Numbered from the stretch's first letter, positions 1 to 6,666 are shown. The stretch is DNA of 8,223 bases from Victivallales bacterium (GCA_018648945.1 JABGQJ010000326.1:1-8223), one strand, 5' to 3'. Notes: a model not told the origin generated them from the letters alone. Made by a program: numbers and translations.

Positions 1-129
1 CAGATCACCGAGCTCGATCTCCCCAACCGCCAGCTGGAATTCGCCCCCGCCTCGCCGATTCACCAACTCGGCATCAACCCCATCGACCTCTCCCAAGTCG
101 GCCCCCTCCCACCGGAGAAACGCCGATAG
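1..129 (+). CDS. C-terminal end of a right-handed beta-helix repeat protein (partial, 5' cut by window edge)
   Basis: Frame 1 is open from the first base to a TAG at 127-129 and gives 42 residues. The tail carries SPIHQLGINPIDLSQVG (residues 18-34 of the fragment). This is the closing phrase I associate with secreted right-handed parallel beta-helix proteins of environmental bacteria, which often end in an SPAFKLGFKPID-type motif. Third codon positions are mostly G or C, as expected of a real gene here. The catalytic or binding part lies outside the window, so lyase, hydrolase or adhesin function cannot be judged. It converges on the minus-strand glycoside-hydrolase-like gene. A second beta-helix gene starts at the other end of the window, so the two may be paralogues. 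The family call is recalled similarity to a short motif and is therefore tentative. Confidence 0.6.
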   Translation, partial: QITELDLPNRQLEFAPASPIHQLGINPIDLSQVGPLPPEKRR

Positions 130-171
130 CTCCCGCGCCGGGGAAGAGGAACAGAGGGAGTTACCCTTCGA

Positions 172-215
172 GTGAATCGTGGGATTCGCGGCCCCCAAGA
201 GAACCCAGAGTTCTC
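172..215. terminator. Pair of small hairpins between convergent genes, possible weak terminator
   Basis: Two inverted repeats sit in the 88-bp gap between the stop at 129 and the opposing stop at 218-220. One pairs 172-178 with 183-189 (GAATC/GATTC core plus one G-T wobble and a closing G-C, 4-nt loop). The other pairs GAGAAC at 199-204 with GTTCTC at 210-215 (5-nt loop). Position at a convergent junction suits termination of both transcripts. Neither stem is followed by a T-run on either strand, so intrinsic termination would be weak and the call is tentative. Confidence 0.3.
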
Positions 216-217
216 GC

Positions 218-3200
218 TCACTTTCCGAGCACGATCTGGCCGTAGAGGGCGGGGTTCTTGTCGGTGGCGATGCCTTGGTGCCAGCCGAGCCAGCCGCGTT
301 TGCCATCGTCGGACTCGTTGACCACCAGGCCCAACCCAAGCCACTTCCCGACCTTGGCGTCCTTGATGCCGAGGATCTGCCAGGGGATGGCCAGCTCGTA
401 GGTGGTTGCCGTGCCTTTGCGGCGCACCGCCACCGGGAACTTCCCCGGGCCTGTAGGACGGCTGCTGAAGTTGCGGTGAATCCAGGCCTGCGGGCCCGCT
501 TTGCCCAGCCCGATGCTGATCTCACAATGCTCCACACCCTCGCGCCCCACATCCTGCGCGATGCCAACCTGGATGGAATCGCCGTCCCAGATCGAGCCAT
601 CCTGCCGCTCGTTGCGATGGGTGTCATCGGTGACCGTCACCACCAGGTGCAGGGCCTTCGCATCCCAGGCCACCGCACCGGTAGCCGACAGATCGCCCGG
701 CACATCGGGATTGGAGCCAGGGGCATCCCGCCTCGCCGCCCCGAGAGGACCGATCTGGATGGGCCGGAATGCGGGCCAGTCCTTCGTGTTCACCGCCCGC
801 CGGGGCGCCGACAGGAATGAGACCTGTCGCGACCACTCGGCACGCGCGCCACCGGACGTGGTCGCCACAGCCTGGACTTCGACCCCATGCTGAGGATCAC
901 AGCCGCCGGAGACAAGCAGCAGGAGGTCTCGGCTTTCCCCGGCAGGCAGACTTATGAATTCTGCCCGCAGAGGCTCCGGGCGCACGTCGGCAGTGAAGGG
1001 ACTCACCACGACCACTTCGCCGGAAATTGACTTCCGGCCCCGATTCCGCACCGTGGCTCGGAACGCAGGCTTGCCCGATACGAAGGTGGGTTGCACTCGT
1101 AGTTCCAGCGGGTCGATCACCGTCAGCGAGGCGCGTCGCAGTCGCCAGGTGCTCTCGTGTTCGCCCGTGAACCAGGCCTCCGCCTTCCCCAATGGCGCAT
1201 CGGGCGCAACTTTGAGAGTCACTTCCTGCGCCCGTGGGGAGGTCATCGACACCCCGCGTATCAGGCGCGCGGTTGGCGTGCCTAGGAAGCCGCGCAGGGG
1301 CACCGGGATTTGCGTTCCACGGGCCACATCCAGCATGCCCGTCCCCACCCCGCGCGCCACGGAGACCTTCGCCGGCCCCGCGTCGATTAACAGCGGCTCA
1401 TCGGTCAGCTCAAGAATGCACGTGCCGCCGCCGCTGCGCGCCAGCCTCCGACCGTGCGCATCGTAGACCACGACCTTGCTAGTACCGGCGAGCTGCACAG
1501 ACACGCCCGGCTTGTCACTCCAAGCCACCACGCCCCGGCCGGCGGGACCACGGAAGGTGTAGACCCATGCCCCCGGCACATCGGTCCCCAGCCGCGCCTC
1601 GAACGGGCGACCTCCCAGTACGGAGGTCAGCCGCGCATAGGCAGCGGCAGCTGGCCAAGGCGCGTGGTTGACCGAGTCGATCAGCCCGCAGTAACGGAAC
1701 CCGCCGGGGGCCGCATTCACCCAGTGCAGCACGAACCAGTACATCTGCTTGATGTCATGCCCGAGGGCGACCGCGTAGCGCTGGTACACATGCCCGGCTT
1801 TGGCGCGTTCGGAAATGGGCGAGCCGAGATTGGCAGTGACCTCGGTCAGGATCAGCGGCTTGGTCACCCCGCGTTCAGCCATCTGGCGACGCACCTTGCC
1901 GATGATCCGATCCATCTCGCTGAGTGAGAGGTAGGTGTGGATGTCGATCATGTCGCAGTACTTGGCCGCGCCCGCGTCGAGCATTCGCGCCACCATTTCC
2001 TCGTCGATGTCCAGTCCCGTAATCCCGGCAGTGGAGATCTGGATCGAGGGCTTCACGGCCTTGGCCGCCTCGTAGGCGATACGCAAGGCCTTCACGTAGC
2101 GCTCCGTCACGCCGGGGCGGAAGAGCGGCGGCTCGTTGCCCACCTGCAGGTAGTCCAGATAGCGCGCATTGGTCCGGACGTAGTCGCTCACCTTCTGGCG
2201 GAACTCCGCGGCCACGCCCGGCTCGTCGATGCGCTCGTGGGGGACGGTCATCAGCGGCATGCGCGAGACGCCGTAGCGCTTGGCCACTTCCAGCATCCGC
2301 TCGTTGCAGAGGTTGGGCCGGTCCCAGCGTGCCCCCAGCCAACGCTTGGTATAGGGATGGCCGACGAGCATGGCAAAGGGTGAGTCCGGTTTCCGCCGGA
2401 AGTCCGTGGGCCGCGGCAGAATTAGCACACCGCAGTCGCTCTGCGCCACCCGTTCGCCCGATTCCGCATCCAGCACCTGAACCCGTGCCTCCAGCCACTC
2501 GCCGGAACACTCGGCTGCCTGTGGGATCACCAGGGGGATGGTCACCACATTGCGCCAGGCGGGCGGAATCTCGCCGGGCACTTCGCCTCTGCCGACCGGG
2601 TTGCCCAGTGAGTCCCGCACGGTCGTCCGGCAGACCACCTTTCGCGCTCGGCCCAGCGTGGCCGGGAGAGTGACGCTCAGCGAATACGCCTCACCCAGAG
2701 CCAGAATCGCCCCGGACGGACGGCAATCCACAGTCGGCACGTCCCGGGCAGCGGTTTCCGCCACTGCCGGGCTCAGGCAGACATCATCGATCTCGCAATA
2801 GCCCACGACCGCACCAGTGAAGCCAAACTCCAGACGCACCGCCATCGTCCCCGCCGGGGCCTTGACCACGCCTTCGCGGTACGCCCAGACCGGCAGTGGG
2901 CCGCTGGCAAAGGGCCCGCGCGAACGCCCGGCCACACGCCCATCGGCATCCAGCCAGACCGCGTTCAGTTCCACGCTGAAGTTCTGGTCTGCGCCCCGCG
3001 TCACCCGTCCCTGCAACCAGGCGGACAGCAGGTGGCGGCCCGGCTTCGTTGGCACGGGCGCGAGCGTTACCTGCGGTGTCTGACGTTCGGTTCCACGCTC
3101 GATCCGCCCCGCCTTCGATCCCGTGCGCCCCTCGGCAATCAGCGTCGCGCCATGGGTCAGTGTCGCCGTGCTCTGCTCAAAGGACGCGTCCAAGACGAGG

Positions 3201-3319
3201 TTTTCAGCCCCATGGACCAGCCCAACCGAGAGCAGCAGGACGGATGTGATGCCCATTCCCAGCCCAACCTTCGTGTCTTTCGTGGGTTTCGTGGCTCCGT
3301 CTTCTCTTCCCATTCTCAT
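218..3319 (-). CDS. Secreted multidomain glycoside-hydrolase-like protein (clan GH-A-like barrel, CBM9-like C-terminus), 1033 aa
   Basis: Probably binds and cleaves an extracellular polysaccharide. The start at 3319 is chosen because GGAGGT lies 6 nt upstream and the ATG overlaps the previous gene's stop (ATGA); the frame stays open upstream to 3484, but that stretch reads as the shadow of the first gene. Residues 1-38 form a signal peptide (hydrophobic 23-36, likely cut after HGA). Domains in order: jelly-roll binding-like domain about 39-185 (DASFEQ to EIDDVCLSP), beta-sandwich about 195-305, alpha/beta barrel about 310-590, beta-domain about 575-650, sandwich domains about 650-840, and CBM9-like domain about 845-1033 (WDAKALHLVVTVTDD, WDGDSIQVGI). 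In the barrel, GNEP gives a candidate acid/base E396 and LTEV a candidate nucleophile E493, 97 residues apart, which fits clan GH-A. DIHTY (459-463) and the Trp-rich MYWFVLHW (526-533) fit barrel strands. The GH family and substrate are not determinable by eye. Confidence 0.8.
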   Translation of the reverse strand: MRMGREDGATKPTKDTKVGLGMGITSVLLLSVGLVHGAENLVLDASFEQSTATLTHGATLIAEGRTGSKAGRIERGTERQTPQVTLAPVPTKPGRHLLSAWLQGRVTRGADQNFSVELNAVWLDADGRVAGRSRGPFASGPLPVWAYREGVVKAPAGTMAVRLEFGFTGAVVGYCEIDDVCLSPAVAETAARDVPTVDCRPSGAILALGEAYSLSVTLPATLGRARKVVCRTTVRDSLGNPVGRGEVPGEIPPAWRNVVTIPLVIPQAAECSGEWLEARVQVLDAESGERVAQSDCGVLILPRPTDFRRKPDSPFAMLVGHPYTKRWLGARWDRPNLCNERMLEVAKRYGVSRMPLMTVPHERIDEPGVAAEFRQKVSDYVRTNARYLDYLQVGNEPPLFRPGVTERYVKALRIAYEAAKAVKPSIQISTAGITGLDIDEEMVARMLDAGAAKYCDMIDIHTYLSLSEMDRIIGKVRRQMAERGVTKPLILTEVTANLGSPISERAKAGHVYQRYAVALGHDIKQMYWFVLHWVNAAPGGFRYCGLIDSVNHAPWPAAAAYARLTSVLGGRPFEARLGTDVPGAWVYTFRGPAGRGVVAWSDKPGVSVQLAGTSKVVVYDAHGRRLARSGGGTCILELTDEPLLIDAGPAKVSVARGVGTGMLDVARGTQIPVPLRGFLGTPTARLIRGVSMTSPRAQEVTLKVAPDAPLGKAEAWFTGEHESTWRLRRASLTVIDPLELRVQPTFVSGKPAFRATVRNRGRKSISGEVVVVSPFTADVRPEPLRAEFISLPAGESRDLLLLVSGGCDPQHGVEVQAVATTSGGARAEWSRQVSFLSAPRRAVNTKDWPAFRPIQIGPLGAARRDAPGSNPDVPGDLSATGAVAWDAKALHLVVTVTDDTHRNERQDGSIWDGDSIQVGIAQDVGREGVEHCEISIGLGKAGPQAWIHRNFSSRPTGPGKFPVAVRRKGTATTYELAIPWQILGIKDAKVGKWLGLGLVVNESDDGKRGWLGWHQGIATDKNPALYGQIVLGK
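3270..3296. repeat. Three tandem 9-bp units of the form TTCGTGNNT inside the N-terminal coding region
   Basis: Plus-strand units are TTCGTGTCT (3270-3278), TTCGTGGGT (3279-3287) and TTCGTGGCT (3288-3296). Read on the minus strand as ACGAA-type 9-mers they encode the TKPTKDTK segment just before the hydrophobic core of the signal peptide of the glycoside-hydrolase-like protein. The period is a multiple of three, so the frame is preserved. I recall similar ACGAA 9-mer runs as dispersed, often intergenic repeats in planctomycete-like genomes; that is memory, not something shown here. Confidence 0.8.
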
Positions 3320-4410
3320 TTCCCACCTCCCTGCTCGACCATGGGCAGTGGGACCAGCCGCACCTCGTCCACCCAGACATCCCCGATGGTATCCTCGACC
3401 CGCAAGTAGATCACCACATTGTCCGTGCTTGGGCGAGGCGTGAATTCCACGCTCCGTTCGGCCCAATCCCCGTCGCGGGCACAATACAGCGCCTCGCCTC
3501 CAAGCCAGCCCCGAGGGTGGTTTTGGCGATCAAAGCCAAGGACCTTGGTGAAGAAGTAGCCCACCAATTCCTTGCCGTCCGCACGGACCGACAGTCGATA
3601 GCGCCGGCGCGGATCAATCCCCACTCGCTGGAACATGCCCCCCGCCGTGAACTCCTTCCCGGAGATCCGGAGCGAGCCCTTGCCCGCTGCCGCCCGCGTG
3701 CCATCGACCGCGCAGGCGATCTTGGGCCCCATCGACTGCCAGTGCTTCGTCCCCTCCTCGAAGCCGCTGTTCTTGAGCAGATTCTCGGGGAGGCGGTCGT
3801 CCTCGAATCGGATTCCCGCGTAGTCGGCGTCGGTCAGGGCCGGTTGGCCGCCCAGCTCGACCTTCACGCCCTCTTCGGCCAGAGAGAATTCATCCACCCA
3901 GAGCGTCGTCTTGCCCTTCAGCCGGAAGTAGAAGTAGAGTCGCGCGGTGCCGCCGGGCAACGCCCCAAGCGTGACTTCGTGGAGTTGCCACTGGTCGCGC
4001 ACGGGGAGCGGCAGGCGGTCCTTGCCGCCGATTCGCACCCACCCAATCGGTTTGCTGTGCCGCTCGCCAGCCATGCGATGGGCCAAGATCTGACAACTGG
4101 CCTGGCCATCCTCCCCTGCGCGCCGACTCCAGAACCTCAGCACATACGTGCCCTCGGCCTTCACCGGGATGACCGCACAAACGGACGAAACATGGATTTC
4201 CCGGTCGGGCACCCCTTCCAGGCGCACCGCTGCGACCCCATGCCGCTTCACCTTGGGGTCGAAGTGCATCCGGCCCGACCCCCCCTTCATCCACTCACCG
4301 TCTCGCCACTCCGAGCACGCTCGGTCGGCATCCCAATATGCCACCACCCCATTGGCCCCCCGGGCCCCAACGAGAACGGTCAAGCCAACGATCACTAGAC
4401 GAAGATACAT
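3316..4410 (-). CDS. Secreted protein with two tandem carbohydrate-binding-like jelly-roll domains, 364 aa
   Basis: The product has a hydrophobic N-terminus (residues about 2-19, likely cut near ARGA) and two similar beta-sandwich domains, about 22-178 and 210-354. Each ends in the matching phrase WVDE (171-174 and 346-349), and the second begins with the typical LLKNSGFEEG of CBM4/9-type modules. No catalytic domain is visible, so its role is probably binding glycan or serving as an accessory to the protein encoded directly downstream, whose own N-terminus has a related domain. The start at 4410 has AGGAG at 4424-4420, 9 nt upstream. The stop at 3318-3316 overlaps the next ATG, so the two genes almost certainly form one operon. 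Domain calls rest on recognised pattern (FEEG start, WVDE end); ligand unknown. It could also be a structural or adhesion module. Confidence 0.75.
   Translation of the reverse strand: MYLRLVIVGLTVLVGARGANGVVAYWDADRACSEWRDGEWMKGGSGRMHFDPKVKRHGVAAVRLEGVPDREIHVSSVCAVIPVKAEGTYVLRFWSRRAGEDGQASCQILAHRMAGERHSKPIGWVRIGGKDRLPLPVRDQWQLHEVTLGALPGGTARLYFYFRLKGKTTLWVDEFSLAEEGVKVELGGQPALTDADYAGIRFEDDRLPENLLKNSGFEEGTKHWQSMGPKIACAVDGTRAAAGKGSLRISGKEFTAGGMFQRVGIDPRRRYRLSVRADGKELVGYFFTKVLGFDRQNHPRGWLGGEALYCARDGDWAERSVEFTPRPSTDNVVIYLRVEDTIGDVWVDEVRLVPLPMVEQGGGK
3323..3330 (-). promoter_or_regulatory. Strong Shine-Dalgarno that fixes the start of the glycoside-hydrolase-like gene
   Basis: On the minus strand GGAGGTGG is followed 3 nt later by the ATG at 3319-3317, so the GGAGG core is 6 nt from the start. 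It lies inside the last codons of the upstream gene, where it encodes part of the Gly-rich C-terminal tail. Together with the ATGA stop/start overlap this indicates translational coupling. It argues against the upstream in-frame ATG at 3484 and the downstream ATG at 3256, neither of which has a comparable site. Confidence 0.8.
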
Positions 4411-4444
4411 AGAGAGATGCTCCTGAAGCCAATCAATGACGTTC

Positions 4445-4468
4445 GTAGTCCGTATTCCGGTAGACTAC
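4445..4468. promoter_or_regulatory. Inverted repeat in the divergent intergenic region, possible operator
   Basis: GTAGTC at 4445-4450 and GACTAC at 4463-4468 are perfect 6-bp inverted arms 12 nt apart (18-bp centre-to-centre, under two helical turns). The right arm overlaps the candidate -10 of the minus-strand promoter and the repeat spans its expected start point. This is where a repressor site would be expected. A six-base repeat can arise by chance, so confidence is low. Confidence 0.3.
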
Positions 4469-4490
4469 TCCGGCCACTCCCTCATGCCAA
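4462..4490 (-). promoter_or_regulatory. Candidate sigma-70-type promoter for the minus-strand operon
   Basis: On the minus strand TTGGCA (4490-4485, five of six matches to TTGACA) is followed after exactly 17 nt by TAGTCT (4467-4462). The latter keeps only the first, second and last bases of TATAAT. Transcription would start near 4455, leaving a leader of about 45 nt before the ATG at 4410. The -35 is good and the -10 is weak, so this is a candidate only. Confidence 0.35.
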
Positions 4491-4514
4491 CCCAACCGAC
4501 CTCGGCAGCACACC

Positions 4515-5279
4515 ATGCGTACCTTGCTCTGTGCCATCGCATTCCTGTTCTTCATGGCCTCGGCCCCCGCCCAGGAGCGCATCCGCTCCGTGTACGTCGT
4601 GGTGGCCCTGTGCGACAACGACCGGCAGGGCATCGTGCCCGTCCCCCGTGCGCTGGGCAATGGCGACGATCCCGGCAGCAACCTCTACTGGGGTGCGCTC
4701 TATGGCACCAAGACCTTCCTGAGGAAAAGCAAGGACTGGACCCTCGTGTCCACCACGAAGGATCTCGACAGGAAGATCCTGGAACGGGCCATCTTCCAAC
4801 ACAGATCGAAGACCGTCTACCTGGTCGCCGATGCCTATCGCGGGGCCTGGATACGGGATGCCATCATCCGGTTCATGGCGACCGCTGCCGGGAACGATCC
4901 CGCGACCGTCACCCACGACGGCACCGCAATCCCCACCGGCGGCAACGCCGACCTGGTGGCCTATATCGGGCACAATGGGCTCATGGACTTCACGGTACCC
5001 GAGGTCAAGCAGAAGCAACCCGGCCGCGGCAAGGCCGCCATCGTGCTCGCCTGCAAGAGCAAGCCCTACTTCGGGGCTCGCCTCGCCAAGCTCGGTTGCC
5101 GGTCGCTGCTGCTCACCACCAACTTCATGGCTCCCGAAGCCTACACTCTGGAGGCAGGCCTCGCCGGCTGGATCGCCGGGGAACAGGCCGAACAGATCCG
5201 CGAACGAGCCGCAAAGGCCTACCACGCCTACCAGAAATGCGGCATGGCCGGCGCCAGGCGCATGTTCCGCGCGGAGTGA
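4515..5279 (+). CDS. Secreted protein with caspase/gingipain-like (clan CD) His and Cys motifs, 254 aa
   Basis: Residues 1-19 are a clear signal peptide (hydrophobic LLCAIAFLFF, then APA before Gln20), so the protein is exported. The core alternates hydrophobic strands with conserved-looking loops: VYVVVALCDN (26-35), a glycine- and aromatic-rich GNGDDPGSNLYWG (48-60), KTVYLVADAYRG (99-110), LVAYIGHNGLMDF (147-159) and AAIVLACKSKPYF (174-186). The last two resemble the catalytic motifs of clan CD cysteine peptidases, where a strand ends in His-Gly and a second strand ends in (D/A)-C followed by a basic residue and Ser, as in the DACRSNPF of bacterial caspases. H153 and C180 would be the dyad, 27 residues apart. 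The usual His-Gly is His-Asn-Gly here. I recall similar full-length proteins annotated only as hypothetical. No Shine-Dalgarno is visible; the start is chosen because it gives the complete signal peptide. It is transcribed divergently from the glycan-operon genes. Enzyme activity is an inference. Confidence 0.75.
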   Translation: MRTLLCAIAFLFFMASAPAQERIRSVYVVVALCDNDRQGIVPVPRALGNGDDPGSNLYWGALYGTKTFLRKSKDWTLVSTTKDLDRKILERAIFQHRSKTVYLVADAYRGAWIRDAIIRFMATAAGNDPATVTHDGTAIPTGGNADLVAYIGHNGLMDFTVPEVKQKQPGRGKAAIVLACKSKPYFGARLAKLGCRSLLLTTNFMAPEAYTLEAGLAGWIAGEQAEQIRERAAKAYHAYQKCGMAGARRMFRAE

Positions 5280-5325
5280 GTCAAGGCGGCAGCACATGTC
5301 TCACGACATCCCGCGCGCCGAGGCC

Positions 5326-5354
5326 TTGTCGGACCCTCGCGTCGATGCTATGAT
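5326..5354 (+). promoter_or_regulatory. Sigma-70-type promoter for the methyltransferase gene
   Basis: TTGTCG (5326-5331, four of six consensus bases including the TTG) is separated by exactly 17 nt from TATGAT (5349-5354, five of six). This is the best promoter match seen in the window. Expected initiation is near 5361, giving a leader of about 70 nt before the ATG at 5432. It lies in the 152-bp gap after the caspase-like gene, which suggests that the methyltransferase-phosphatase pair is its own transcription unit. Confidence 0.65.
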
Positions 5355-5431
5355 CGCCTCCATCGGCCAGGGCGAGTTGCTCTGCCGGAACAGGTGTTCG
5401 GGACAGTCACACGCAGCGAACGGGCAGACCG

Positions 5432-6208
5432 ATGACTCATGAGTTCGATGGCAAGGAGTACGAGAAAGCCGCCACCCACCAGCGGGAATGGGGCCAGAAA
5501 CTCATCGGCGACCTGGCCCTTCAGGGGGACGAATGCGTTCTCGACTTGGGATGCGGGGATGGTGGTCTGACCGCTCGCATCGCCGATTCTCTGCCCCGTG
5601 GCAAGGTCGTCGGGATCGATGCATCACGCGGGATGATTGAGGCGGCCCTGCCCAAGGGCCGGGAGAATCTGACGTTCCGGCTGATGGACATCAACGACCT
5701 GGACCACCTGGACTGCTATGACATCATCTTCTCGAACGCAGCACTGCACTGGGTAAAGGACCACCGGCGCCTGCTGCATAGCGTCCGCCGCGCACTTCGG
5801 ACTGGCGGCCGACTCCGCCTCAACTTCGCGGGAGATGGCAACTGCTCCCACTTCTTCGGCGTCGTCCGCGAAGCCATGGCCTCGGCAGAATTCGCGGCGA
5901 GCTTCTCCGACTATGAGTGGCCCTTCTATATGCCTGCCCTGGCCGACTACCAAGCGCTGATTCAGGAGAGCGGCTGGCGCAATGTGCGAGTCTGGGGTGA
6001 GAACGCGGACCGTCACTTCCCCGACGTGGCGGCCATGGTCCGCTGGCTAGATCAGCCCTGCTTGGTCCCCTTCCTGCCTAACGTGCCAGCCGAGGGAAGG
6101 GCGGCATTCCGGTCCCTTGTCGTGCGCAGGATGAGAGAAGAGACGGAACGGAGCGACGGAAGGTGCTTTGAGACCTTCCGCCGCATCAACGTGTCTGCGA
6201 CCAAGTGA
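5432..6208 (+). CDS. Class I SAM-dependent methyltransferase, trans-aconitate methyltransferase type, 258 aa
   Basis: Transfers a methyl group from S-adenosylmethionine, in the cytoplasm (no signal peptide or membrane segment). The Rossmann-type SAM site is clear: motif I VLDLGCGDGG (36-45), the acidic end of strand 2 at D63 in VGIDAS, the MDIND loop (85-89), and SNAALHWV (101-108) in the motif IV region. GGRLRLNF (125-132) is the usual following strand. The C-terminal part, with WLDQPCLVPFLPNVP (205-219) and GRCFETFRRINV (243-254), matches the layout I know from Tam-like (COG4106) proteins, and the length is normal for them. The substrate cannot be read from sequence; many such proteins are not true trans-aconitate enzymes, so no symbol is given. 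There is no good Shine-Dalgarno; the ATG is the first in frame next to FDGKEYE. A promoter lies about 80 bp upstream, and the phosphatase-like gene follows after 43 bp, probably co-transcribed. Confidence 0.9.
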   Translation: MTHEFDGKEYEKAATHQREWGQKLIGDLALQGDECVLDLGCGDGGLTARIADSLPRGKVVGIDASRGMIEAALPKGRENLTFRLMDINDLDHLDCYDIIFSNAALHWVKDHRRLLHSVRRALRTGGRLRLNFAGDGNCSHFFGVVREAMASAEFAASFSDYEWPFYMPALADYQALIQESGWRNVRVWGENADRHFPDVAAMVRWLDQPCLVPFLPNVPAEGRAAFRSLVVRRMREETERSDGRCFETFRRINVSATK

Positions 6209-6251
6209 CCCACCAGTGCGCCGCTCATTCCGGCCAACGTCCATACCACCC

Positions 6252-6593
6252 ATGCCCTCTCGTCCACACATCCTGTTCGTCTGCGGGCGCAACCAATGGC
6301 GCAGCCCGACTGCGGCCAGGATCTACGCTAACGACCAGCGGGTCGAGGTCCGCTCCGCCGGCGTCAGCCCACAGAGCCCGCACTGCATCTCGGAGCGTGA
6401 TCTGCAATGGGCCGATCTCGTCCTCGTCATGGAGCGCAAACACCGGTCCCGCATCCTGGACCGATTCCGCCACCTAGCGGACCCGCCGCCCATCGAGTCG
6501 CTCGAGATTCCCGATGCGTATGGCTACATGGACGAGGAGCTCGTCGAACTGATCGCCGAGGCGACCGGACCGCATCTTGGGAATTTGGTCTGA
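6252..6593 (+). CDS. Small low-molecular-weight phosphotyrosine-phosphatase-like protein, 113 aa
   Basis: The start at 6252 is chosen because the family's first strand, ILFVCG, begins at residue 7; the open frame upstream to 6168 overlaps the methyltransferase and adds unstructured residues. CGRNQWRSPTA (11-21) is a CX5R(S) phosphate loop with nucleophile C11, R17 and S18. RSAGVSP (34-40) and ADLVLVMERKHR (54-65) are the other family landmarks, and PDAY (87-90) supplies a candidate general acid, D88. At 113 residues it is shorter than classical LMW phosphatases (about 150), but I recall a bacterial subfamily of this size. The second Cys of the classical CXGNXCRS loop is Trp here. Likely cytoplasmic phosphatase, of arsenate-reductase-like fold in the broad sense; substrate unknown. 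It follows the methyltransferase by 43 bp on the same strand. Confidence 0.85.
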   Translation: MPSRPHILFVCGRNQWRSPTAARIYANDQRVEVRSAGVSPQSPHCISERDLQWADLVLVMERKHRSRILDRFRHLADPPPIESLEIPDAYGYMDEELVELIAEATGPHLGNLV

Positions 6594-6627
6594 GGGCCGC
6601 CGCCCGAGCCGAATGGACTGCCCGCAG

Positions 6628-6666
6628 GAGACTGGGGACCGAGACTGGGGACCGAGACTGGGGACA
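6628..6666 (+). repeat. Three tandem copies of a 13-bp unit
   Basis: GAGACTGGGGACC occurs at 6628-6640 and 6641-6653, and a third copy at 6654-6666 differs only in its last base (A for C). The third copy runs into a perfect hairpin: GAGACTG (6654-6660), GGGA loop, CAGTCTC (6665-6671). The array starts 34 bp after the phosphatase-like stop. The hairpin could affect transcript ends, but no T-run follows. Confidence 0.9.

Noticed and set aside
3320..3484. Upstream extension of the glycoside-hydrolase-like frame to an ATG at 3484
   Set aside because: The added 55 residues overlap the coupled upstream gene, are Gly/Arg-rich shadow sequence and would bury the signal peptide. The ATG at 3319 has a perfect Shine-Dalgarno.
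4411..4514. Promoter for the plus-strand caspase-like gene (TAGACT at 4461-4466 as a -10)
   Set aside because: No acceptable -35 lies 16-19 nt upstream, so I could not support a plus-strand promoter even though one is expected here.
4482..5297. 271-codon minus-strand frame
   Set aside because: It lies antisense to the caspase-like gene, is Gly/Ala/Val-rich as expected of a GC-rich shadow frame, and has no family motif. The plus-strand frame has a signal peptide and conserved-looking motifs.
5296..5442. Plus-strand 48-codon frame between the caspase-like gene and the methyltransferase
   Set aside because: It contains the -35 and -10 boxes of the methyltransferase promoter, overlaps the methyltransferase start by 11 nt, has no ribosome site and shows no recognisable motif.
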